Shown: one piece after another, positions 33,157 to 41,705 of the stretch | Numbering within the stretch: the stretch's first letter is position 1 | How the letters are laid out: each line of letters starts with the position of its first letter | NCBI RefSeq assembly: GCF_036345995.1 | Contig: NZ_CP107796.1 | Coordinates: 2,852,001 to 2,916,000, forward strand | Direction of reading: 5' to 3' | DNA length: 64,000 nt | From: Streptomyces sp. NBC_00557 | Lineage (GTDB): Bacteria > Actinomycetota > Actinomycetes > Streptomycetales > Streptomycetaceae | The notes under the pieces: generated by a model | The model's database searches: none | Told to the model about the DNA's origin: nothing | What the model saw: the letters and a program-made list of their open reading frames with translations, nothing else | Made by a program: the position numbers and the translations under genes

Positions 33157-35646
33157 ATGACCCTGACTACCACATTCCGAGACCTCGGGATCCTTCCCGA
33201 GACCGCCGAGGCCCTGGAGGCCGTCGGCATCATCACTCCCTTCCCCATCCAGGAGATGACCCTCCCCGTCGCCCTTTCCGGCACGGACGTCATCGGCCAG
33301 GCCAAGACCGGCACCGGCAAGACGCTGGGCTTCGGTCTTCCGCTCCTCGAGCGCGTCACCGTCCCCGCCGACGTCGAGGCCGGACGCGCCGCCCCCGAGG
33401 CCCTCACCGACGCCCCGCAGGCGCTCGTCGTCGTTCCCACGCGCGAGCTGTGCACCCAGGTCACCAACGACCTGCTGACCGCCGGCAAGGTCCGTAACGT
33501 GCGGGTGCTGGCGATCTACGGCGGCCGGGCCTACGAGCCGCAGGTCGAGGCCCTGAAGAAGGGCGTCGACGTGGTCGTCGGCACGCCGGGCCGGCTGCTC
33601 GACCTCGCGGGCCAGAAGAAGCTGAACCTGAAGCACGTCAAGTGCCTGGTCCTCGACGAGGCCGACGAGATGCTCGACCTGGGCTTCCTGCCCGACGTCG
33701 AGAAGATCATCGACATGCTGCCGGCCAAGCGGCAGACCATGCTGTTCTCGGCGACGATGCCGGGCGCGGTCATCGGCCTCGCGCGCCGCTACATGTCGCG
33801 GCCCACGCACATCCGCGCCACCGCCCCGGACGACGAGGGCGTGACGGTCGCGAACATCAAGCAGTTCGTCTACCGCGCGCACAACATGGACAAGCCGGAG
33901 ATGGTCGCCCGCATCCTGCAGGCCGAGGGCCGCGGGCTGGCGATGATCTTCTGCCGGACCAAGCGCACGGCCGCCGACATCGCCGAGCAGCTGCAGCGCC
34001 GCGGGTTCGCCGCCGGCGCGGTCCACGGCGACCTCGGGCAGGGCGCCCGCGAGCAGGCGCTGCGCGCCTTCCGCAACGGCAAGGTCGACGTGCTGGTCTG
34101 CACCGACGTCGCCGCGCGCGGCATCGACGTCGAGGGCGTCACCCACGTCATCAACTACCAGTCCCCCGAGGACGAGAAGACGTACCTGCACCGGGTCGGC
34201 CGCACGGGCCGCGCGGGCGCGAAGGGTACGGCGATCACGTTCGTCGACTGGGACGACATCCCGCGCTGGCAGCTGATCAACAAGGCGCTGGAGCTGGACT
34301 TCCACGACCCGGTGGAGACGTACTCGAGCTCCCCGCACCTGTACACCGACCTCGGCATCCCCGAGGGCACCAAGGGCATCCTGCCGCGCTCGGAGCGGAC
34401 CCGTGCCGGTCTGGACGCGGAGGAGCTGGAGGACCTCGGCGAGACCGGCGGTCGTGGCGCCCGCGGTCGCGGCCGCGGTGGCCGGGGCGAGCGGGACGGC
34501 CGTCCCGAGTCCGCCGCCGGCGAGCGCGAGCGTACGGCCCGTACGCCGCGCCGGCGCCGCCGCACCCGCGGCGGGGCCCCGCTCGACGCGACCGCGACCA
34601 CCGCGGCGCCGGCCGCCGAGTCCGGCGCCGGCGAGGTTACCGAGCAGGCCGGGGAGCAGCGCACGCTGCGCCGACGTCGCCGTACGCGCGGCGGAGCGTC
34701 GGCCCAGCCGGTGACGGCGGTCCAGGCCGCCGAGACCGCTCAGGTCGCCGATGCAGCCGTCGAGACGGTGGACACGGTGGAGGGCCCGGCCCTGTCGGAG
34801 ACCCCGGAGACGCCCGAGAAGCCGCGCCGCCGCCGTACCCGCAAGTCGGCGGAGCCGGCCGTCACCGAGACGGCCCCCGCGGCCCCCGCGCCCGTGGCGG
34901 AGACGGCCCCTGTGGCCGCCGAGCCCCAGGCCGAGGCGTCCGTGGAGGCCGCGGAGGCGAAGCCGCGCCGCCGTACGCGCAAGACGGCCGAGCCGGCCGC
35001 CGAGACGGCCGTCGCCACGGCCGAGGGCACGGAGGCCAAGCCGCGCCGCACCCGCAAGACGGCAGCCGCCGCCACCGAGACGGCCCCGGCCGACGCCGAG
35101 GCGGAGACCAAGCCGCGCCGCACCCGTAAGAAGGCCGCCGCCGCCCCGGAGACGACCGACGCCCCCGAGGCCGAGGCCAAGCCCCGCCGCACCCGGAAGA
35201 CGGCCGCCGCCGCCGAGACGGCCGCGGACACCGCCGAAGGCACGGAAGCCAAGCCCCGCCGCACCCGCAAGACGGCTGCCGCCGCCACCGAGGCCGCACC
35301 GGCCGACGCGGAAGCCGAGGCCAAGCCCCGCCGGACGCGCAAGACGGCCGCCACCACGGAAGCGACCGAGGCCGAGGCCAAGCCCCGCCGCACCCGCAAG
35401 AAGGCCGCCGCCGCCCCGGAGACGACCGACGCCCCCGAGGCCGAGGCCAAGCCCCGCCGCACCCGGAAGACGGCCGCTGCCGTCGTCGAGGCGGACGGGG
35501 ACGCCGAGGTGGCCGCGCCCAAGGCGCGCCGGGCCCGCAAGGCCGTCGCCGCGGAGATCCCGGCGCAGGCCAGCGAGGAGCCGGAGGCCAAGCCGCGCCG
35601 TCGCACGCGCAAGGCGACGGCGGTCGTCGAGGCTGCCGAAGGCTGA
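33157..35646 (+). CDS. DEAD-box ATP-dependent RNA helicase with long repetitive C-terminal tail
   Basis: An 829-residue RhlE-type RNA helicase. The core (about 1-415) has the Q-motif region FPIQEM, Walker A AKTGTGKT (49-56), PTREL, GTPGRLLD, DEAD at 167-170, SAT and HRVGRTGRAG. The tail (about 420-829) is disordered, built of basic clusters such as KPRRRTRKTA repeated more than ten times and separated by Ala/Glu-rich acidic stretches. Such tails bind RNA non-specifically and can drive condensation. ATG 33157 has AGAAGAGG 2-3 nt upstream; an in-frame ATG at 33115 is an alternative. It is the likely general cold or degradosome-type helicase of this locus. Confidence 0.92.
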   Translation: MTLTTTFRDLGILPETAEALEAVGIITPFPIQEMTLPVALSGTDVIGQAKTGTGKTLGFGLPLLERVTVPADVEAGRAAPEALTDAPQALVVVPTRELCTQVTNDLLTAGKVRNVRVLAIYGGRAYEPQVEALKKGVDVVVGTPGRLLDLAGQKKLNLKHVKCLVLDEADEMLDLGFLPDVEKIIDMLPAKRQTMLFSATMPGAVIGLARRYMSRPTHIRATAPDDEGVTVANIKQFVYRAHNMDKPEMVARILQAEGRGLAMIFCRTKRTAADIAEQLQRRGFAAGAVHGDLGQGAREQALRAFRNGKVDVLVCTDVAARGIDVEGVTHVINYQSPEDEKTYLHRVGRTGRAGAKGTAITFVDWDDIPRWQLINKALELDFHDPVETYSSSPHLYTDLGIPEGTKGILPRSERTRAGLDAEELEDLGETGGRGARGRGRGGRGERDGRPESAAGERERTARTPRRRRRTRGGAPLDATATTAAPAAESGAGEVTEQAGEQRTLRRRRRTRGGASAQPVTAVQAAETAQVADAAVETVDTVEGPALSETPETPEKPRRRRTRKSAEPAVTETAPAAPAPVAETAPVAAEPQAEASVEAAEAKPRRRTRKTAEPAAETAVATAEGTEAKPRRTRKTAAAATETAPADAEAETKPRRTRKKAAAAPETTDAPEAEAKPRRTRKTAAAAETAADTAEGTEAKPRRTRKTAAAATEAAPADAEAEAKPRRTRKTAATTEATEAEAKPRRTRKKAAAAPETTDAPEAEAKPRRTRKTAAAVVEADGDAEVAAPKARRARKAVAAEIPAQASEEPEAKPRRRTRKATAVVEAAEG

Positions 35647-35672
35647 TCCGGCACACGGTCACCGACGGACGC

Positions 35673-35714
35673 ACGCGAGGGCCCGGTCCACTCACCTGGA
35701 CCGGGCCCTCGCGT
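35673..35714 (+). terminator. Terminator of the DEAD-box helicase gene
   Basis: ACGCGAGGGCCCGGTCCA (35673-35690) and its exact complement at 35697-35714 form an 18-bp stem with a 6-nt loop, followed by TTCC. Confidence 0.88.
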
Positions 35715-35806
35715 TTCCGTCTCCGCCCACGTACCGCCGCCCGCGCACCACCGCTGCCCTTCCGCACGCCCCGGCGCCTCCCGGCCTCGCCCGATAACCT
35801 CTCCCC

Positions 35807-36724
35807 ATGAGCAGACCCGCCACCTTCGCCCCGCCTCCGGGTGCCCGTGCGTACTTTCTGCCCACCGTGCGGGGGGAGTTCGCCGTCGTGGACGCTCCCG
35901 TGGCCGAAGGGGTCGAGCCACGTGGCGTGGCGCTGCTGCTGCCGGGGTTCACCGGGAGCAAGGAGGACTTCAATCCGCTGCATGTGCCGCTGGCCCGGCG
36001 CGGGTACCGGACGGTGGCCGTCGACGGGCGCGGCCAGTACGAGTCGGACGGCCCCGAGACCGACGAATCGGCGTACGCGCAGGAGGAGTTGGCGCGGGAC
36101 GTGCTCGCGCAGGCGGAGGCGCTCGGAGAGCCGGTGCATCTGCTCGGGCACTCGCTCGGCGGGCAGATCGCACGGGCCGCCGTACTGCTCGACCACGCGC
36201 CCTTCCGTTCGCTCACCCTCATGTCCTCCGGTCCCGCGCAGATCTCGGAGCCCCAGCAGCAGCGGGTGAAACTGCTGCGGGACGCGCTCGCGGTGATGGG
36301 CATGCCGGAGGTGTGGGAGGCGATCCAGGCGATGGAGGCGCCGGAGGACACCGTGACGCACGCGCTCGACAGCGGGCTGGACGACCGGGACGACCTGCGG
36401 CGCCGCTGGCTGGGCACCAGGCCCGCCCAACTGATCGCGACCGGGCGCCAGTTGTGCACGGAACCGGACCGCGTGGCGGAACTGGCCACCGTACCGCTGC
36501 CGATGCACGTCCTGTCCGGCGCGCGGGACGACACCTGGCCGCTGCCCTTGCTGGACGACATGGCGGCGCGGCTCGGCGCACGGCGGACGGTGGTCGAGGG
36601 CGCCGAGCACTCCCCCAACACCGACCGGCCCCTCGCCACGGCCCAGGCACTCGCCGACTTCTGGGACGGCCCCGGGAGCGAGAGCGGGAGCGGGAGCAGC
36701 GAACGGCGCACGTACCGCCGCTAG
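35807..36724 (+). CDS. Alpha/beta-fold hydrolase
   Basis: A 305-residue hydrolase with LLLPGFTGSKEDF (oxyanion region), nucleophile GHSLGG, acid SGARDDTWP and histidine GAEHSPNTD. It has no signal peptide and belongs to the large family of esterases, haloperoxidase-like enzymes and acyl hydrolases. It is convergent with the NYN gene 9 bp away. The C-terminus ends in a short Ser/Gly/Glu repeat. Confidence 0.82.
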   Translation: MSRPATFAPPPGARAYFLPTVRGEFAVVDAPVAEGVEPRGVALLLPGFTGSKEDFNPLHVPLARRGYRTVAVDGRGQYESDGPETDESAYAQEELARDVLAQAEALGEPVHLLGHSLGGQIARAAVLLDHAPFRSLTLMSSGPAQISEPQQQRVKLLRDALAVMGMPEVWEAIQAMEAPEDTVTHALDSGLDDRDDLRRRWLGTRPAQLIATGRQLCTEPDRVAELATVPLPMHVLSGARDDTWPLPLLDDMAARLGARRTVVEGAEHSPNTDRPLATAQALADFWDGPGSESGSGSSERRTYRR

Positions 36725-36733
36725 TGCTGCCCG

Positions 36734-37639
36734 CTAGAACTGCGCCTGGAGGTGCTCCCAGAAGCCGTCCCTGAGCGCGCGGCGCAGGTCGGCCTGGCCG
36801 CGCAGGGAGTACTGGAGCAGGCCCTCGGCCTCGACCAGCAGGTCCTGGTCGACCGAGCCGGGCAGATAGGGATGGCCGGGGAGCAGTTCGACGAGGGTCT
36901 CGCGTCCCCGGGAGACCAGCCACTTCGCGGCGATCTGCGCGCCGACGAAGCGCACGTCGTCGCGGGTGGGGCGGGCGCCGCCGACGGCGTCGTAGGCGGC
37001 GGCCGTGCGGCGGGAGACGTACGGCTTGAAGAACTCGAGGTCGAGGGTGCGCTGGCTGTCGACCTCCCAGAGCAGCGGCTCGGCCTGGTTGCGGCCCTCG
37101 GGCGCCTCGATGCCCCACAGGTGGACCCGGGCGCCGTAGCCCTGCGCGGCCTCGACCGCCGACACCAGGTCCTCGTCGCCGCCGAGCAGGGCGGCGTCGC
37201 TGATCGCGCGGTGCCGGGCCAGTGATTCGAGGTCGCCGCGGATCAGCGAGTCGACGCCCTTCTGCTGGTTGTTGGCGTTGAGGTTGCCCAGGCGGACCTT
37301 GACGTCGGGGAGTTCGGCGATGCTCTGCTGCTCGGCGGTGTGGATGCGGCGGCGGGCGCCGTCGTACCAGTAGACGCGCAGCAGACGGCTGTCGGCGAAG
37401 ACCTGGCGGGCCCGGTCGATGAGCGCGTCGATCAGTCCCTCGGCGTCGAGGTCGAAGGCCCGGCGGTCCTCGGTGCCCGCGACGAGCCGGCCCGCGGCCG
37501 CGTACAGATACCCGGCGTCGACGAAGATCGCGTGGGTGGAGGGCGTCTTCGCCACCTCGGCGAGCATGCGTTCCAGCAGCTCGTTCGTGCGGTCGATGCG
37601 GGCGCCCAGGGCGGCCAGGTCGTCGTTCATCGCCTCCAT
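36734..37639 (-). CDS. NYN (PIN-like) domain putative ribonuclease
   Basis: A protein of about 301 residues with an N-terminal NYN domain. Acidic metal-binding residues are seen in HAIFVDAGYLY, KGVDSLIRGDL and ALLGGDEDLVSAVEAA, as in PIN/LabA-like nucleases. The C-terminal 120 residues are an extra helical domain. NYN proteins are predicted or shown to cut RNA in a metal-dependent way. Three starts are possible (37654 GTG, 37639 ATG, 37630 ATG). The one at 37639 is chosen; GGAGG lies too close to 37630 to serve it. Confidence 0.82.
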   Translation of the reverse strand: MEAMNDDLAALGARIDRTNELLERMLAEVAKTPSTHAIFVDAGYLYAAAGRLVAGTEDRRAFDLDAEGLIDALIDRARQVFADSRLLRVYWYDGARRRIHTAEQQSIAELPDVKVRLGNLNANNQQKGVDSLIRGDLESLARHRAISDAALLGGDEDLVSAVEAAQGYGARVHLWGIEAPEGRNQAEPLLWEVDSQRTLDLEFFKPYVSRRTAAAYDAVGGARPTRDDVRFVGAQIAAKWLVSRGRETLVELLPGHPYLPGSVDQDLLVEAEGLLQYSLRGQADLRRALRDGFWEHLQAQF

Positions 37640-37711
37640 TGTCCCGGCGGTCACGCTGTGAACACAACCGCTCCCGGTCGGTCCTCCGTCGGCCCGCTTA
37701 CCGCTCAGTCA

Positions 37712-37739
37712 TTAGACGTTCGAAAAATTTTATTAGCGT
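37712..37739. promoter_or_regulatory. AT-rich divergent promoter segment
   Basis: A tract of 20 bp (37717-37736) is almost free of G and C, very unusual here. Reading rightward TTAGAC and TAGCGT are 16 bp apart; reading leftward TAATAA offers a -10 box. It probably drives the small gene at 37848 and the NYN gene. Confidence 0.45.
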
Positions 37740-37847
37740 AGGGAATGTTCGTAACACGCAGCACGTTGACTCTCTACGAGACCGGGGACACGTCCGGTCC
37801 GCCAAGTAGTTCTCCGCAGGAGGATGACCAGACGAAGGGAGAAGCCT

Positions 37848-38000
37848 GTGCGCTTCGAGATCATGCGACTCGACGAGGTCGACGGCACCACCGTGGACAG
37901 CACCGTCGTGGACGCCGCCTCCGTCAACCGGATCGTTCAGCAGGCCGCCGCCATCGGGCAGCGTCTGTGGATCCGCCCGGCCGAGACCCCGGCCTCGTAA
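37848..38000 (+). CDS. Conserved-type small protein (50 aa), unknown function
   Basis: A 50-residue protein starting VRFEIMRLDEVDG and ending IRPAETPAS. It has balanced composition, a predicted strand-helix pattern (VNRIVQQAAAIGQRLWIRP) and strong GC3 bias, all signs of real coding. GTG 37848 has GGGAG 5 nt upstream. An in-frame ATG at 37824 is directly abutted by AGGAGG and is less likely. A 100-nt 5' region and an AT-rich promoter precede it. I recall similar short proteins in other Streptomyces but know no function. Confidence 0.65.
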   Translation: MRFEIMRLDEVDGTTVDSTVVDAASVNRIVQQAAAIGQRLWIRPAETPAS

Positions 38001-38022
38001 CGGGGTAGTCCCACTCAAGCTT

Positions 38023-38059
38023 TCCGGGGGAGCCGAGACGCGCGCTCAGCTCCCCCGGA
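38023..38059. terminator. Bidirectional terminator between the 50-aa gene and marC
   Basis: TCCGGGGGAGC (38023-38033) pairs with GCTCCCCCGGA (38049-38059). One arm overlaps the last codons of the marC-type gene. Confidence 0.75.
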
Positions 38060-38651
38060 TCACCTGAGTGATCCCGTTGATGATCTGCTGGACGGCGATC
38101 GCGGAGAGCATCATGCCCGCGAGCCGCGTCACCAGGACGACACCGCCGTCCTTGATGACCCGGATGATCAGCAGCGAGTACCGCATCACCAGCCACAGCA
38201 CGACGTGGATGGCGAGGATCGCGGCCCACACCGATATCTGCGTGGACACGCCGTCCGCCTTCTGCACGGCCAGGATCACGGACACGATCGCGCCCGGCCC
38301 GGCCAGCAGCGGCATGCCCAGCGGCACGAGTGCCACGTTCACGTCCTTGGTCTGCTTCGGCTCGTCGGTCTTGCCGGTGAGCAGGTCGAGCGCGATCAGC
38401 AGGAGCAGCAGACCGCCCGCGATCATCAGCGCGGGCACGGAGACGTGCAGGTAGTCGAGGATCTGGTGCCCCAGGACGCCGAACGTGGCGATGACCCCGC
38501 CCGCGACGCACACGGCCTGGAAGGCCATCCGCTTCTGCACCTTGGCCGGACGGCCGGCGGTCAGGGCGAGGAAGATCGGGGTGATCCCAGGGGGATCCAT
38601 GATGACGAAAAGGGTCAGAAACAGGGAGCCGAAGACGGCGATGTCGAACAT
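38046..38651 (-). CDS. MarC-family integral membrane protein
   Basis: A 201-residue protein with six hydrophobic helices, matching the MarC/SNARE-associated-like family at normal length. Characteristic segments are FLTLFVIMDPPGITPIFLALT, LVPLGMPLLAGPGAIVSVIL and AIAVQQIINGI. The family was once linked to multiple antibiotic resistance in enteric bacteria, but no transport substrate is established. It is followed closely upstream by the PHP gene in the same direction, with a 62-bp gap. Confidence 0.9.
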   Translation of the reverse strand: MFDIAVFGSLFLTLFVIMDPPGITPIFLALTAGRPAKVQKRMAFQAVCVAGGVIATFGVLGHQILDYLHVSVPALMIAGGLLLLLIALDLLTGKTDEPKQTKDVNVALVPLGMPLLAGPGAIVSVILAVQKADGVSTQISVWAAILAIHVVLWLVMRYSLLIIRVIKDGGVVLVTRLAGMMLSAIAVQQIINGITQVIRGS

Positions 38652-38713
38652 GGGGGAAGTACTGGCCTTGCTGGAACGGGTGGACTACGGGCGCGGGAAG
38701 GCCGCCGAGGGCC

Positions 38714-39571
38714 TCAGGCTCCGCCGGTGCCCGGGACGGGGAACGCCCCGGTCGCCCGCCGTGTGATCTCCCCGTACACCTCGGGGTCGGTCGTGTACGC
38801 GCCCAGCGCGACGTCCTTGCGGCTACCGTGGTAGTCCGAGGAGCCGGTGACCAGAAGGTCCAGGTCCTTCGCCAGGCCGCGCAGCCGGTCGCGGGCGTCG
38901 GCGTCGTGGTCCATGTGATCGACCTCGATGCCGTCCAGGCCGGCCTCGGCCATCTCCGCGATCCGCGCCTCGGGGACCGTACGCCCGCGCTTGGCGGCGG
39001 CCGGGTGCGCGAACACGCACACCCCGCCCGCGTTCCTGACCAGCCGGATCGCCTCGAAGGGGTCGGTCTCGTGCTTCTCGACGTAGGCCCGGCCGCCGTC
39101 CGCCAGCCACTCCTCGGTGAACGCGTCGCTCACCGTCGGTACGACCCCCAGCTCCACCAGCGCGGTCGCGACATGCGGGCGCCCCACGGAACCGCCGGCC
39201 GCGATCCGCTCGACCTGCTCCCAGGTGACCGGCACGCCCAGCGCGTTCAGCTTGGCGACCATGCCCTTGGCCCGCGGCACCCGGTCGTCGCGCACCAGCT
39301 CGCGCTCGGCGAGCAGAGCGGGCTCCTCGGGGTCGAAGAGGTAGGCCAGCAGGTGCATCGAGACGCCGTCGATCCGGCAGGACAGCTCCGCCCCGGTGAC
39401 CAGGGTGAGCCCCTCGGGCAGCGCGGCGACCGCCTCGGCGTACCCACGGGTGGTGTCGTGATCCGTCAGCGCGACGACGTCCAGCCCGGCAGCCCGCGCC
39501 TTGCGCACCAGCTCAGCCGGGGTGTCCGTACCGTCGGAGGCCGTGGAGTGACAGTGCAGATCGATACGCAC
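38714..39571 (-). CDS. PHP-domain phosphoesterase (RNase AM/YciV-like)
   Basis: A 285-residue PHP protein. Metal ligands are visible in RIDLHCHSTASDGTDTP, ALTDHDTTRGY, GAELSC, VFAHPAAAKRG and TGSSDYHGSRK. Relatives remove 5' mononucleotides, hydrolyse 3',5'-bisphosphonucleotides or act on short RNAs. The start at 39571 coincides with the first conserved strand, so no leader is missing. Confidence 0.88.
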   Translation of the reverse strand: MRIDLHCHSTASDGTDTPAELVRKARAAGLDVVALTDHDTTRGYAEAVAALPEGLTLVTGAELSCRIDGVSMHLLAYLFDPEEPALLAERELVRDDRVPRAKGMVAKLNALGVPVTWEQVERIAAGGSVGRPHVATALVELGVVPTVSDAFTEEWLADGGRAYVEKHETDPFEAIRLVRNAGGVCVFAHPAAAKRGRTVPEARIAEMAEAGLDGIEVDHMDHDADARDRLRGLAKDLDLLVTGSSDYHGSRKDVALGAYTTDPEVYGEITRRATGAFPVPGTGGA

Positions 39572-39675
39572 GCAGACTCCAGGCGAGGACGGACGGAAGG
39601 GGACACCTAAGGATACCGGTGTTTTGAAGCCCGGCTGTCACACCCGAACCCATCGAGCGCCCTTTACTGCAACCG

Positions 39676-40317
39676 TCACGGCCGAAGCAAGCGCGGCGAC
39701 AGCGCTCCGCACGGCACCAGATCCAGCTCCGCACCCGCCTCCCGCAGATCCGTCAGCACCAGCTCGTCGTACATGAGCAGGCCAGCCTGCTCGGGCCAGA
39801 TCACCGCCCACAGCCACATGCCGAGCGCCTCGCCGGCGAAGACGGCCCGGTCGTCGGGGGTGCGGTAGACGTGCCAGAGCGGGGTCGGCCGGCCCGCGGC
39901 CAGCACCTTGGCCTGGGGCGGCTTCTCCACGTTCATGTACGACCCCGGGTCCGGGCCGTCGATGCCCGCGTACCGGGCGCCGAGGCCGACGCCGAGCTCC
40001 TCGGCGACGAGGATGAGTTCGCCAGGGCCGCCGAGCGGGCCGGGTCCGGAGCAGGCGACGGCGGTGGCGCGGCCGCCGCTGCGGTCGTCGCCCGCGTAGG
40101 CCACGCCCGTGAAGAGCCAGCCGACCGGCAGCGGCCAGGGCATCCACAGCGGAACGTGCGTGCGGTGCACGACCGCAGCGAGGGCCTCGACGCTGGGCGG
40201 GATCACGGGCTGCAGCGGATACACCGGTCCGTGCACATCGCACTGCCACGCATCGGCGAAGAGACCGGGCGCCCTGACCCGGCCACCGCACCTCGGGCAA
40301 CTGGGTTCGCCCCTCAT
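39676..40317 (-). CDS. DUF6758-type protein with N-terminal zinc ribbon
   Basis: A 213-residue protein conserved in Streptomyces. It starts with a zinc-ribbon half SCPRCGGRVRAPGLF followed by WQCDVHGPVYPLQP, giving three cysteines plus a histidine. The rest is a mixed domain with HVPLWMPWPLPVGWLFTGVAYAGD and MWLWAVIWPEQAGLLMYD. The family name is given from memory; function is unknown. Confidence 0.7.
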   Translation of the reverse strand: MRGEPSCPRCGGRVRAPGLFADAWQCDVHGPVYPLQPVIPPSVEALAAVVHRTHVPLWMPWPLPVGWLFTGVAYAGDDRSGGRATAVACSGPGPLGGPGELILVAEELGVGLGARYAGIDGPDPGSYMNVEKPPQAKVLAAGRPTPLWHVYRTPDDRAVFAGEALGMWLWAVIWPEQAGLLMYDELVLTDLREAGAELDLVPCGALSPRLLRP

Positions 40318-40410
40318 AGGGCTCCACGGTCCTACCCCGGCCCGCCCACGTCAAGGACGATCACCCGTCCGGAGGGAACGGCCTTCCGCGGGCAACGGGA
40401 TCGAACAATG

Positions 40411-40440
40411 AGTGTAATTTACACTAATTAGCGGAGCTAA
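40411..40440. promoter_or_regulatory. Two abutting operator-like palindromes before the MFS gene
   Basis: AGTGTAA-T-TTACACT (40411-40425) is a perfect 7-bp inverted repeat, and TTAGC-GGA-GCTAA (40428-40440) another of 5 bp. Both lie 25-54 bp before the transporter start in an AT-rich stretch. A TANNNT -10 candidate (TACACT, 40420-40425) overlaps the first. The layout fits binding of a MarR or TetR repressor, but no such gene is adjacent. Confidence 0.6.
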
Positions 40441-40464
40441 CTTGTTGGAGAGAGCGGAGAGAAC

Positions 40465-41664
40465 ATGGAACTCCTGCGGCAGCCGAAGGCCGTCTGGGCC
40501 ACGGCCGGCGCCTCCGTCGTCGCCTTCATGGGCATCGGCCTGGTCGACCCGATCCTGCCGTCCATCGCGCAGGGCCTGCACGCCACCCCCAGCCAGGTGT
40601 CCCTGCTCTTCACCTCCTACTTCCTGATCACCGCGGTCGCGATGCTGCTGACCGGCTTCGTCTCCAGCCGCATCGGGGGCCGCAGGACGCTGCTGCTCGG
40701 CCTCGCCTTCGTGGTCGTCTTCGCGGGGCTGGCCGGCACCTCGGGCAGCGTCGGCCAGCTGGTCGGCTTCCGGGCGGGCTGGGGACTCGGCAACGCGCTG
40801 TTCGTCTCCACCGCGCTCGCGGTGATCGTCGGCGCGGCGGCCGGGGGCAGCGCGGCGGCGATCCTGCTCTACGAGTCCGCGCTCGGCCTCGGCATGGCCT
40901 GCGGCCCGCTGCTCGGCGCCGTCCTCGGCAACCTGAGCTGGCGCTACCCCTTCTTCGGCACGGCCACGCTGATGGCGATCGGCTTCCTGTGCATCACGGC
41001 GTTCCTGAAGGAGCAGCCCAAGCCGGCCCGCAGGACCTCGGTGCTGGACCCGGTCAGGGCGCTCGGCCACGGCGGTCTGGCCTCGGCAGCGGTCTCGGCC
41101 TTCTTCTACAACTACACGTTCTTCACGGTGCTGGCCTTCACGCCGTTCGTGCTGGACATGACCCCGTACCGCTCCGGCGCGGTGTTCTTCGCCTGGGGTG
41201 TGCTGCTGGCGGTCTTCTCCGTGATCGTGGCGCCGCGCATGCAGGAGCGGTTCGGCTCGCTGAAGGTGCTCGGCGGCTCGCTGGTGCTGCTCGCCGCGGA
41301 CGTCCTGGTCCTCGGGTACGGCGGCCACACCGCCGCGATCGTCTGCACGGTGCTGTCCGGCGCCTTCATCGGCGTGAACAACACCGTCTGCACCGAGCTG
41401 GCCCTCGGCGTGTCGGACGCCCCGCGCCCGGTGGCCAGCGCGGGGTACAACTTCGTGCGCTGGTTCGCGGCCGCCGCCGCTCCCTACCTCGCGCCGAAGC
41501 TTCAGGAGTGGAGCGACATCCACGTGCCGTTCCTGGTGGCGGCCCTCACCGCGCTGCTGGGCGCGCTCGTGGTGGCCGTACGGCGCCGGGCCCTCGCCCA
41601 CGAGGCGGCCGCGCACGCGACGGCGCACGCCACCGAGGACTCGGTCACCGTCTTCGCCAACTGA
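40465..41664 (+). CDS. Major facilitator superfamily transporter (drug-efflux type)
   Basis: A 399-residue permease of twelve helices. The loop 2-3 signature GFVSSRIGGRRTLLLGL is of the 12-TMS drug:H+ antiporter kind, and FRAGWGLGNALFVSTAL is motif B-like. An AT-rich region with two palindromes precedes it, so expression is probably repressed and inducible. GGAGAG elements precede the ATG. The exported compound is unknown. Confidence 0.9.
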   Translation: MELLRQPKAVWATAGASVVAFMGIGLVDPILPSIAQGLHATPSQVSLLFTSYFLITAVAMLLTGFVSSRIGGRRTLLLGLAFVVVFAGLAGTSGSVGQLVGFRAGWGLGNALFVSTALAVIVGAAAGGSAAAILLYESALGLGMACGPLLGAVLGNLSWRYPFFGTATLMAIGFLCITAFLKEQPKPARRTSVLDPVRALGHGGLASAAVSAFFYNYTFFTVLAFTPFVLDMTPYRSGAVFFAWGVLLAVFSVIVAPRMQERFGSLKVLGGSLVLLAADVLVLGYGGHTAAIVCTVLSGAFIGVNNTVCTELALGVSDAPRPVASAGYNFVRWFAAAAAPYLAPKLQEWSDIHVPFLVAALTALLGALVVAVRRRALAHEAAAHATAHATEDSVTVFAN

Positions 41665-41705
41665 CCGGGCCGGCGCTCGCGTTGGTGAGATCGGTCACTG
41701 CGGGA

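Noticed and set aside
34970..35640. CRISPR-like or satellite array in the helicase tail
   Set aside because: The repeats are in frame, encode KPRRTRK-type units and have no constant spacer, so they are protein repeats.
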